A stretch of 6,804 nt of DNA. Source: Oligoflexus sp. Lineage in GTDB: Bacteria > Bdellovibrionota_B > Oligoflexia > Oligoflexales > Oligoflexaceae. A program made the position numbers and the translations under genes. Positions 1 to 5,479 of this stretch are shown in pieces (position 1 is the stretch's first letter; every line of letters begins with the position of its first letter). The stretch lies in assembly GCA_030151925.1 (NCBI GenBank), contig JASLCY010000483.1, positions 1 to 6,804 on the forward strand, read 5' to 3'. Under the pieces are notes generated by a model that was not told where the DNA came from, made no database searches, and was given only the letters and a program-made list of their open reading frames with translations.

Positions 1-1
1 C

Positions 2-94
2 CGCATCCCCGACGACACCTCGGGAGCCGGTGGGGCCTTGTATAAAGGTTTAATCGCGAATTTCGGAGTTTATCAATTCACTTGGACCAAGTGA
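2..94 (+). CDS. C-terminal end of an unidentified protein (partial)
   Basis: Thirty codons stay open from the window edge to a TGA at 92-94. The encoded tail has alternating polar and hydrophobic or aromatic residues (GVYQFTWTK at the very end), which is how the last strand of an outer-membrane beta-barrel often looks. The next gene starts only 35 nt downstream with no terminator between, so the two are probably co-transcribed. Because a lipoprotein and exbB-exbD-tonB follow, a TonB-dependent receptor is a reasonable guess. However, the final residue is Lys rather than the usual aromatic, and 30 residues cannot prove a family. The frame is the only one of the three plus frames that reads to a stop directly before the next gene with protein-like composition. 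Confidence 0.45.
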   Translation, partial: RIPDDTSGAGGALYKGLIANFGVYQFTWTK

Positions 95-116
95 GTCGTA
101 GCCCCCAGGAATCAAC

Positions 117-123
117 AAAGGAG
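117..123 (+). promoter_or_regulatory. Ribosome binding site that fixes the lipoprotein start
   Basis: AAAGGAG lies 6 nt before ATG 130. The same frame could be opened from TTG at 82, but that codon has no Shine-Dalgarno sequence. It would also put 16 polar residues in front of the signal peptide and overlap the preceding gene. ATG 130 is therefore the start. Confidence 0.8.
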
Positions 124-129
124 ATTTTC

Positions 130-1299
130 ATGAAGAGATCAACGGGTACCTGTCTTTTAGCTGCCTCGCTGCTGGCCGGCTCGGCTTGCCATCACAAGAG
201 CGATGATAAAGGCAGCACGAGCAACGGCGGCGGCACCATCCAGTTCACCGCATCGGGCGAAGTGCTGGCTTTGGGCGGCTATGATTTCCCACCAGCGACC
301 GCGGACGACCCGGCTTTCGTCGACGGCTGGGAAGTGAAGTTCAGCAAAGTGCTGGTGACGGTCGATCACATCGCGCTGTCCGAGAATCCCGACCTCTCGC
401 CTGGCGATCAATCGCAGACAGGCAAGAAGGTTGCGCAAGTCGATGGGCCCTGGGCGATCGACCTGCACAAAGGCGGCCCCTTGTCCGGCAAAGGCGGAAG
501 CGATGAGCAAGCCTATCCTATCGCGACCCTCAGCAATCAGAACCTGAACGGCGGCGCGGCCTTCGACCCGACTCAGCGTTATGCCTTCGGCTTCGACATC
601 GTCGCGGCGGACGCGGCAGCGAAGAAACTGCAGATCGACGAGAACGACGCTGATTACGCGGAGATGGTGCAGAAGGGTTGGGCCGTCCTCTACGTGGGAA
701 CCGCGACCTGGAAAGGCAACGCCTGTACTTCGAGCGACAACAGCTTCGATTTCACCGCCCTGCCTAAGGTCGTGAACTTCCGCATCGGCTTCAAATCGCC
801 GACGACGTATTCGAACTGCCTGAACCCGGACAACGATCCAGCCAAAGGCCTGGGTGATGAAGAGCACCAACGCGGTATCCAGGTGAAGAGCAACGCGACG
901 ACCATCGCTCAACTCACCGTCCACACGGATCACCCGTTCTGGGAAAGCTTCGTCCACGATTCCCCGGCGCATTTCGATCAACTCGCGGCCTTGGCTAAAG
1001 CGGACGCGGACGGCAATTACACCGTGACGATCGATGACGCGGTCGGCGTGGATTACACCGCGTTCAAGTTCGGCAATCAGAATCTCCCCTGGCGCTCGTG
1101 CGTGGACGGCTATACGCCGCCCAACAACAACGCGCAGATGGGCTTCGATTCGCTCACGATTCCCCACAACCCGTCGGGAGATCCGGCGACCTCGATGCGC
1201 GACTACGCGGATTACCTGCTCTACAACCAGAGCACGCAAGGTCACTTGAATTCCGACGGTCTTTGCTTCGTAAAACGCAACTACGCGAGCCCTCTCTAA
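130..1299 (+). CDS. Secreted lipoprotein of unknown family, possible metal binder
   Basis: The 389-residue product starts at ATG 130. It has a short lipoprotein signal peptide: Lys2 and Arg3, a hydrophobic core at 8-17, and AGSAC with the lipid-accepting Cys at 20. No Asp follows that Cys, so outer-membrane sorting would be expected under the E. coli Lol rule. A Gly/Ser linker (about 28-35) leads to a globular, mostly beta-like region. I do not recognise the family. Visible landmarks are DGWEVKFSKVLVTV at about 65-78, four further cysteines (199, 230, 324, 379) that could form two disulfides, and a cluster at 265-283 with H265, D267, H268, H276, D277, H281 and D283 that resembles a metal site. 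It follows another gene by 35 nt and precedes exbB-exbD-tonB by 69 nt. A role as a surface or periplasmic partner of TonB-dependent uptake is an inference from that position. Confidence 0.85.
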   Translation: MKRSTGTCLLAASLLAGSACHHKSDDKGSTSNGGGTIQFTASGEVLALGGYDFPPATADDPAFVDGWEVKFSKVLVTVDHIALSENPDLSPGDQSQTGKKVAQVDGPWAIDLHKGGPLSGKGGSDEQAYPIATLSNQNLNGGAAFDPTQRYAFGFDIVAADAAAKKLQIDENDADYAEMVQKGWAVLYVGTATWKGNACTSSDNSFDFTALPKVVNFRIGFKSPTTYSNCLNPDNDPAKGLGDEEHQRGIQVKSNATTIAQLTVHTDHPFWESFVHDSPAHFDQLAALAKADADGNYTVTIDDAVGVDYTAFKFGNQNLPWRSCVDGYTPPNNNAQMGFDSLTIPHNPSGDPATSMRDYADYLLYNQSTQGHLNSDGLCFVKRNYASPL

Positions 1300-1309
1300 C
1301 AAGAGGCCG

Positions 1310-1345
1310 GGGCCGCGCTTCGGCGCGGCTCATATCATTTTCTTC
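1310..1345 (+). terminator. Hairpin with UUCG loop after the lipoprotein gene, probable weak terminator
   Basis: A perfect 7-bp GC stem (GCCGCGC at 1312-1318 with GCGCGGC at 1323-1329) closes a TTCG tetraloop. It can extend by a G-U and a G-C pair to 1310/1331. The downstream ATATCATTTTCTTCC is only moderately T-rich, so termination may be partial. It lies 10 nt after the lipoprotein stop and 37 nt before the exbB start. It could therefore reduce read-through into exbB or act as an RNA-stability element. Confidence 0.45.
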
Positions 1346-1368
1346 CTATCGTATGCCGAGGAGCCAAC

Positions 1369-2061
1369 GTGAACGTCATCGAATCGATCAAAAACTTACT
1401 CTTGGAATCCGGTTCGGTCTGGGTCCTTTGGCTCCTCGGCGTTTTATCCTTTATCAGCGTCGTTATCATCATTGAAAGATGTATCTATTTTCGTAATAGA
1501 TCAGCCAACTTAGAGCTCCTGGCCCAAAGGCTCGACCTCTACCTCTCTGAAGGGGAATACGCGCGGGCGATAGAAGAGCTCGAAGCGAATCCGTCGACCG
1601 CGGCCGCGGTTGCGGCGGCCGGGCTTAAACTCGCCGATCGCGGCGTTGACTCGGCGGATAAAGCCATGCTGAGCGCTACGGCTCTCCAGAAAGAGAAGTG
1701 CGAGAAATGGTTGGCCTATCTCGGTACCGTCGGCAACAACGCTCCCTTCGTCGGCCTCTTCGGAACGGTCGTCGGCGTGATCGGGGCCTTTGAGAAACTT
1801 GGGCAGTCGACGGCGGGAGCCGCCGCGACCTCGGCCGCTTCGAACGCAGGAGCCTCTCAGGCCGTGATGGCGAGCATCGCGGAAGCGCTGGTCGCGACCG
1901 CGCTCGGCATCGTCGTGGCCTTGCCGGCGGTCGCCGCCTATAACTATTTCCAGCGGCGCATGATGTCGCTCCTATCCGGCAGCGAGGTCCTCTCGAACAT
2001 AGTGCTCGCCTATATCTCGGACGTAAATGCCCCGCACGCGGCGAAGATTCGGAGAAATTGA
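1369..2061 (+). CDS. exbB: ExbB/TolQ-family proton channel subunit
   Basis: This is a 230-residue MotA/TolQ/ExbB family protein, the pentameric scaffold of the inner-membrane motor that uses the proton gradient to energise TonB. Three membrane segments are visible at about 17-36, 118-141 and 168-194, with the large cytoplasmic part between the first two, as usual for ExbB. Segment 2 carries NNAPFVGLFGTVVGVIGAF and segment 3 carries SIAEALVATALGIVVALP. E172 matches the conserved membrane Glu of ExbB and P126 the conserved Pro. An Ala/Ser-rich stretch at 148-165 sits just before segment 3. Translation starts at GTG 1369, preceded by AGGAG (1359-1363) with a 5-nt spacer; the ATG at 1353 is out of frame. 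The stop directly abuts the exbD start. The order exbB-exbD-tonB favours ExbB over TolQ. Confidence 0.93.
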   Translation: MNVIESIKNLLLESGSVWVLWLLGVLSFISVVIIIERCIYFRNRSANLELLAQRLDLYLSEGEYARAIEELEANPSTAAAVAAAGLKLADRGVDSADKAMLSATALQKEKCEKWLAYLGTVGNNAPFVGLFGTVVGVIGAFEKLGQSTAGAAATSAASNAGASQAVMASIAEALVATALGIVVALPAVAAYNYFQRRMMSLLSGSEVLSNIVLAYISDVNAPHAAKIRRN

Positions 2062-2481
2062 ATGGCTCAGAGCTCAAAATCGGGCAGCGGGATCATCTCG
2101 GGTATCAACGTCACGCCGCTGGTCGATATCACCCTCGTCCTGCTGATCGTCTTTATCGTGACCGCGAAGCTGATCGTGACTCCGGCCGTGCCTTTGGACC
2201 TGCCTCCTGCGAGCCAGAGCGAAGGCACGCAGGTCGTCTTCTCCGTCGTCATCGATAAGGAGAGCCGGGTGACCGCCAACGGCGCCGCGATGCCTTCCAA
2301 AAAAGATCTAACCGAGAGGGCCCGCGACGAATTTAAAAAGGACCCTTCCGTGCGGGTCGTGATCAATGCCGATGGCAGCGTCCCGCATCGGAAGGTCATA
2401 GAGGTGCTCGATTCGATCAAATCCTCCGGCATCTCGAAAATCGCGTTCGGGACTTCGGATTCTGAAGGATCGGATCAATGA
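2062..2481 (+). CDS. exbD: ExbD/TolR-family biopolymer transport protein
   Basis: This is a 139-residue ExbD/TolR family protein, about the usual length. It has a short cytoplasmic N-terminus, one membrane helix at about 20-40, and a periplasmic domain at about 45-135. The signature NVTPLVDITLVLLIVFIVTA is present. D22 corresponds to the essential membrane aspartate (Asp25 in E. coli ExbD) that is protonated during motor action. The helix is followed by the typical VPLDLPPA and, later, VRVVINADGSVPHRKVIEVLD. The ATG follows the exbB stop with no gap, GGAGA lies at 2051-2055, and the gene end overlaps tonB by ATGA, so translational coupling is likely. It works with ExbB to energise TonB. Confidence 0.93.
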   Translation: MAQSSKSGSGIISGINVTPLVDITLVLLIVFIVTAKLIVTPAVPLDLPPASQSEGTQVVFSVVIDKESRVTANGAAMPSKKDLTERARDEFKKDPSVRVVINADGSVPHRKVIEVLDSIKSSGISKIAFGTSDSEGSDQ

Positions 2482-3230
2482 CGGTTCCTGCCGAAGACAA
2501 GAAAAAGCCTATCGTCGACATCGTGTTCGAACGCACGTCGTCCTCATATAAATTCTGGCCTTATGCCGTGGCTCTGGCAGCCTCTACGGGTATTCACCTC
2601 GGTGTGGTCCTCTCCTCGCTGCAGGACAATGATTCGAAGCTGAAGGTCTGGATGGAAGATCTTGGCGGGAAGATCCATGCGCAGATGTCGCGTGAAATCG
2701 TGGTGGAGAATCCTCCGCCGCCGCTGCCCGCGAAACCTGAACCCCCTCCTGTTCGGCAACCCGCGGCTCCCAAGACGAAAGCAGCGCCCAAAGCTCCGGC
2801 CAAGGCCGCCCAGGTCATAGCCCAGGCTCCGGCTCCGGATGCTCCCGTCGATATGAGTGATACGGCTTTTGTCACGGGCACGGCGGACAGTTATGCGGGA
2901 GGTGTGACAGCGAGTTCGGGCACGAGCGACACCGCCGTGGAGGCGAGCGATCAGTCGCGAGCCGTATCTTTGGATGAGAATAACTGGAACTGCGGTTGGC
3001 CGGTCGCGGCTGAATCGCAGTCGATGAACGAACAGAGCGCCGTGATCAAAGTCCTGGTGCGGGTCGATGGAACCGTGAAATCCGCGACCATCGTCTCGGA
3101 TCCTGGTTCGGGCTTCGGGGACGCGGCCGTCGCCTGCGCGCTGCACACTCAGTTCAAGCCGGCCCTGAGCGCCAAGGGTGAGCCGGTCGAGGCCCAGTCG
3201 CCTCCTATAAGGGTGAGGTTTACGCGATGA
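2478..3230 (+). CDS. tonB: TonB energy transducer with a two-cysteine C-terminal domain
   Basis: The 250-residue protein has TonB architecture: a cytoplasmic N-terminus (1-25), one uncleaved membrane helix at about 26-47, a Pro/Ala/Lys-rich spanning region (about 78-124, with repeated KP, EP and AP), a Ser/Thr/Gly-rich linker, and a TonB C-terminal domain (about 168-249). The helix contains S36-x3-H40, the same spacing as the functional S16/H20 pair in E. coli TonB. The C-terminal domain shows VIKVLVRVDGTVKSATIVSDPG, FKPAL and the terminal RVRFTR. C172 (NWNCGWP) and C220 (VACAL) lie within this domain and could form a disulfide; E. coli TonB lacks such a pair. AAGGA at 2465-2469 precedes ATG 2478. 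Both ends overlap neighbours by ATGA. The role is to carry motor energy to outer-membrane receptors; the particular receptor is unknown. Confidence 0.92.
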   Translation: MTVPAEDKKKPIVDIVFERTSSSYKFWPYAVALAASTGIHLGVVLSSLQDNDSKLKVWMEDLGGKIHAQMSREIVVENPPPPLPAKPEPPPVRQPAAPKTKAAPKAPAKAAQVIAQAPAPDAPVDMSDTAFVTGTADSYAGGVTASSGTSDTAVEASDQSRAVSLDENNWNCGWPVAAESQSMNEQSAVIKVLVRVDGTVKSATIVSDPGSGFGDAAVACALHTQFKPALSAKGEPVEAQSPPIRVRFTR

Positions 3231-3517
3231 GAAGAGGACTCGGCTGGGTTGTGGCCGCCCTGTTGATCACAGGCTGCTCCAAACATAAGATGACCAGGAA
3301 TGACTGCGAGGCGTTGCTCGACGCCATGACGAAAACGGAATTCGAGCGGCTGAAGATCAACGACCCTAAGCTGCTCGAGGATAAAACCCAGAAATTCCGC
3401 TCGCAGTTTCACCAGGAATTGGAGCATTGCGAGGGTTTGAGGATCTCGCGCGGCGTGCTTCGCTGCCTCGAGGAGAGCTCGCGCAGTTCTTCGAATCCGC
3501 TCAACTGTTTTGGTTGA
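3227..3517 (+). CDS. Small Cys-rich lipoprotein coupled to tonB
   Basis: The 96-residue product has a clear lipoprotein signal: MRRG, a hydrophobic core at 5-14 and the lipobox ITGC with Cys at 17. The mature part is charged and probably helical (about 24-70). It holds four more cysteines at 27, 68, 80 and 94, enough for two disulfides across a helical hairpin. The start overlaps the tonB stop by ATGA and GAGG lies at 3215-3218, so it is probably translated together with tonB. I do not recognise a named family; small lipoproteins with a similar C...C...C...C pattern are familiar from myxobacterial-type genomes. A periplasmic accessory of the TonB system is a guess from operon position. Its last 109 nt are antisense to the 3' end of the ZIP-like gene on the other strand. 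Confidence 0.78.
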   Translation: MRRGLGWVVAALLITGCSKHKMTRNDCEALLDAMTKTEFERLKINDPKLLEDKTQKFRSQFHQELEHCEGLRISRGVLRCLEESSRSSSNPLNCFG

Positions 3518-4131
3518 ACCGCGGCGACGACCTCGCGCAAGGCATCGATGCCGATGTGGAAAAAGGCGCCCGCCATGAAGAATTCGAACAGCTCGAAGAT
3601 CTGCGGCGAGGATCGCACCAGAGAATCGCCCAGGGCATAGCCCGCTATCGTACCGCTGAAGATGGCGCTCAAGACCGCCAAGGCCGAACGAAATCCATAA
3701 CGCTCCTCCGCAAAGCCCCACAGCACCGCTTCAAAAGCGAGACGGTGGATAAGGATGCCTATCTGCAGGCCGCCCAAGGTAAAGGCGGCGTCCTGATAGC
3801 CTTGCGTCAGCGCAAAACCATCCGCAGTCGCGTGGCATGCGACGAAGACGAGGAGGCAGATGAAGCTCCCGCGATCGGCGCCGCGCGTTTGTCGGAGGAT
3901 TTTCGTCTCGCTGACGCTGAACAGGGCGAAACCCGCAAGGAATGAGGCGAAACCGAGCCAGTCGAGATCCTCTGCCCGATGTTCGAAGAAAACATGGAAG
4001 GCCAGCCCAAACCCGACCGCCACCAGTAACCAGGAACCGAGGGTCTGAAGCTTCGGTCGCATTCCCGGCAGGACTTGCGCAAAGAACGGCGTCAGGACCA
4101 GCAGGGCGAGGCTTGCGATCAGATACATCAT
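3409..4131 (-). CDS. Divergent ZIP-family-like metal transporter
   Basis: This 240-residue hydrophobic protein has about seven predicted membrane segments: roughly 1-20, 33-50, 57-75, 88-108, 118-138, 149-168 and 181-197. Segment 4 contains HATADGFAL (H100, D104), close to the HNxxDGxAxG motif of ZIP transporters. Segment 5 contains HRLAFE (H129, E134), aligning with the H and final E of the ZIP HExPHE motif while the +1 Glu, Pro and +4 His are replaced by Arg, Ala and Phe. Segment 7 carries FFHIGID (H192). H46, E50 and H51 add possible ligands. ZIP proteins move divalent metals into the cytoplasm. The altered site means substrate, or even transport, is unproven. The start ATG-ATG has only a weak TGGG Shine-Dalgarno. 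It lies 74 nt downstream of the His-rich gene and is probably co-transcribed with it. Its last 35 residues are antisense to the small lipoprotein gene. Confidence 0.78.
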   Translation of the reverse strand: MMYLIASLALLVLTPFFAQVLPGMRPKLQTLGSWLLVAVGFGLAFHVFFEHRAEDLDWLGFASFLAGFALFSVSETKILRQTRGADRGSFICLLVFVACHATADGFALTQGYQDAAFTLGGLQIGILIHRLAFEAVLWGFAEERYGFRSALAVLSAIFSGTIAGYALGDSLVRSSPQIFELFEFFMAGAFFHIGIDALREVVAAVQPKQLSGFEELRELSSRQRSTPREILKPSQCSNSW

Positions 4132-4205
4132 ACGAAACCCAATCTCGAGTGGAGGTTCACGGATGGAGGGGCAACCAGAAGCCTCATCGACTTCTCGTTC
4201 GAGGC

Positions 4206-4550
4206 TCAGGCAATCGCAACGGTTCCGTGATGATCGCAGTGGCCGTTGTGCGGATGATGCAGGTGGCCGTCCACAAGATAACAGACGTGATCGCCGTGAG
4301 GGATGGCGGCGTGTCCGCAGTTCTCGCCGTGGACGTGGTCCGCGTCGTGCCCGCTGCAGGCGTGGCCCGATGTGCAGCGATCCGGATTTCGGGTTGAGAC
4401 TTCGAGGGCATGATCTTCGACTTTGCCGTTGGTCACGAAGTGCAGGTGGCCATCGTGAAGATAGTCGAGGTGGTCACCGTGCAGAATCGCTTTGTGGCCG
4501 CAATTCGGCGAGTGGGTGTGGGATCCGTGATCGTGGATGCTGCAAGACAT
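4206..4550 (-). CDS. His/Cys-rich protein with two tandem modules, likely metal binding
   Basis: The 114-residue product contains 25 His and 7 Cys, with no signal peptide or membrane segment, so it is probably cytoplasmic. Two 31-residue modules (17-47 and 78-108) share 19 identical positions on the pattern CGHxAIxHGDHxxYLxDGHLH...NG...H. They are joined by a linker with C59, C65 and several His. Similar small GDHxxYLxDGHLH proteins are known as uncharacterised genes in other proteobacteria, to my recollection. Such composition suggests binding of zinc or another soft divalent metal, as a buffer or donor. It starts at ATG 4550 with TAAGGAG directly upstream (4557-4563, 6-nt spacer), one of the best ribosome sites in the window. 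The ZIP-like gene follows on the same strand, which fits uptake plus intracellular sequestration. Confidence 0.85.
   Translation of the reverse strand: MSCSIHDHGSHTHSPNCGHKAILHGDHLDYLHDGHLHFVTNGKVEDHALEVSTRNPDRCTSGHACSGHDADHVHGENCGHAAIPHGDHVCYLVDGHLHHPHNGHCDHHGTVAIA
4227..4502 (-). repeat. Internal duplication inside the His-rich gene
   Basis: Two 93-nt segments (4410-4502 and 4227-4319 on the minus strand) encode the related 31-residue modules, separated by a 90-nt linker. They match at 19 of 31 residues, and similarity is also visible in the DNA, which indicates an old in-frame duplication. The downstream copy has Cys where the upstream copy has Asp (residues 90 and 29) and gains further His and Cys near its end. 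Confidence 0.75.
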
Positions 4551-4564
4551 ATCATTCTCCTTAT

Positions 4565-4579
4565 GTTGTCAAAGACAAC
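4565..4579. promoter_or_regulatory. Inverted repeat upstream of the His-rich gene, candidate operator
   Basis: GTTGTC and GACAAC form a perfect 6-bp inverted repeat around AAA. It lies one base upstream of the TAAGGAG ribosome site of the His-rich gene. It could be a repressor operator downstream of the promoter or a small mRNA hairpin next to the ribosome site. It does not match the Zur or Fur box consensus as I know them. Confidence 0.4.
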
Positions 4580-4602
4580 TTATCCAATCCAATAACAAAC
4601 GG

Positions 4603-4632
4603 CATATACGCCAGGCTCGATAAGCTTTTCAA
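4603..4632 (-). promoter_or_regulatory. Possible sigma-70 promoter for the His-rich / ZIP-like pair
   Basis: On the minus strand TTGAAA (4632-4627) is followed after 18 nt by TATATG (4608-4603), about 50 nt before the start codon. The -35 matches TTGACA at 5 of 6 positions; the -10 is weak. The -10 lies inside an imperfect palindrome GGCATATACGCC (4601-4612) that could be an operator half. Confidence 0.3.
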
Positions 4633-4703
4633 GGCCTACTTCGGCTTCCGTAAAAAATAATCCGTTTTTTTGGATCGAATGTTTTCGCTGACAACAGCGC
4701 GGC

Positions 4704-4737
4704 GCGAAAAGCAAAGGGCCCTCTACAAGAGGGCCCT
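4704..4737 (-). terminator. Intrinsic terminator of the pilin-like gene
   Basis: Read on the minus strand, AGGGCCCTC (4737-4729), a TTGTA loop and GAGGGCCCT (4723-4715) form a perfect 9-bp GC-rich stem, followed by TTGCTTTTCG. It begins 28 nt after the pilin-like stop codon and is the clearest intrinsic terminator in the window. It also insulates the His-rich gene from pilin-gene transcription. Confidence 0.75.
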
Positions 4738-4765
4738 GGATTCTTCGATTCGTCTCGCCGCGAGC

Positions 4766-5458
4766 TTAGTTCTGGTTCGCGATGTAGCTCAGGGCTTTCT
4801 GCGAGAAGGTGTAGTTCGCCGCATTGCTAGCGCGACCGTTCTGCACTTGCCAGTACATGGCCATGGTCACCGCCATGCCCGCGGAACCATCGCGAGGAAG
4901 CTTGGTCGTGGGGTTGATGTCTTGTTTGCGGTTCGAGTACTCAGCGCAGGAGATCGGCGTCTGGGTCTGCAGGTCGATGAGTTCGACCGCGAACTCCGCG
5001 AAGGCTTTTTTCGCCGAGAGGATGGAATCCTTAGGCGCCGACGGATCCTTTTGCAGCTCGACGCAGAAGTAATAACGATTACCTGTGCCTGGCGTCTGGT
5101 ATTTGTTCTTGCAGCGGGCCACCGCATCCTTGTGCGTCTGCGGTGCGAGGTTAAGGTCGGGATAACTGATGTTTTTCACGGCGCTGAAGGTCGCGGCGCC
5201 GTCGAGCGCGGTGTTGCTGAACATCGCCGTTGGTTCGGGACAGCTGCCGTTCAGGTTCTTGTGGAAGACGTCGACCACGTTGTTGATCAACGCCTGGTTC
5301 ACGTCACCATAAGATTGTTTGATCTTGAGGGCCCGTTGAGTCCCGCGCTGGTGAATGTTCGCCTGCGAGATGAGCAGCATCGAGAAGAGCACGACGCCCA
5401 TGATGATGAGGACGGAAACGAGCGAAAATCCGGCCTGGCTTGACGGCTTCTGATCCAT
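4766..5458 (-). CDS. Type IV pilin-like (pseudopilin) protein lacking Glu5
   Basis: This is a 230-residue protein with a short leader (MDQKPSSQAG) and a prepilin peptidase site between G10 and F11, then the hydrophobic helix FSLVSVLIIMGVVLFSMLL that would both anchor and assemble the subunit. Mature position 5, normally Glu, is Ser (S15). Loss of Glu5 is typical of some minor pseudopilins, for example GspK, that sit at the filament tip. The periplasmic part has four cysteines (73, 116, 132, 171), possibly two disulfides, and ends in a polar tail without a known adhesin motif. ATG 5458 is preceded by GGGGAG (5471-5466). The gene appears to be transcribed alone: it has its own promoter candidate and terminator, with no other pilus gene nearby. 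The exact filament it joins (type IV pilus or type II secretion) cannot be told. Confidence 0.82.
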   Translation of the reverse strand: MDQKPSSQAGFSLVSVLIIMGVVLFSMLLISQANIHQRGTQRALKIKQSYGDVNQALINNVVDVFHKNLNGSCPEPTAMFSNTALDGAATFSAVKNISYPDLNLAPQTHKDAVARCKNKYQTPGTGNRYYFCVELQKDPSAPKDSILSAKKAFAEFAVELIDLQTQTPISCAEYSNRKQDINPTTKLPRDGSAGMAVTMAMYWQVQNGRASNAANYTFSQKALSYIANQN

Positions 5459-5479
5459 GGGCTAACTCCCCGAATAGAA

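Noticed and set aside
157..1302. Long open frame of 381 codons antisense to the lipoprotein gene
   Set aside because: It is Arg/Val/Ile-rich with no recognisable domain and lies wholly opposite a gene that has a ribosome site and a lipoprotein signal. Long antisense frames are expected at this GC content.
3541..3552. Perfect palindrome GGCATCGATGCC
   Set aside because: It lies inside the ZIP-like coding region with no T-run or promoter nearby. A 12-bp palindrome of this kind is plausible by chance.
3427..3945. 172-codon plus-strand frame opposite the ZIP-like gene
   Set aside because: The translation is Arg/Glu/Ala-rich low-complexity, while the minus strand encodes regular membrane segments with ZIP motifs.
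4575..4600. Zur-like box (TTGTTAT...ATAAG) upstream of the His-rich gene
   Set aside because: The half-sites are separated by 8 nt instead of the short spacing of known Zur boxes, and the match outside the AT core is poor.
4580..4680. Minus-strand open frame ending in ...PGVYAVCYWIG before the His-rich gene
   Set aside because: Its end looks protein-like, but I find no start codon with a ribosome site, and further upstream the frame reads through poly-A and hairpin DNA. Most likely it is chance in the leader region.
4670..5443. 257-codon plus-strand frame opposite the pilin-like gene
   Set aside because: It has no domain or ribosome site, and the minus strand encodes a clear prepilin with ribosome site, promoter candidate and terminator.
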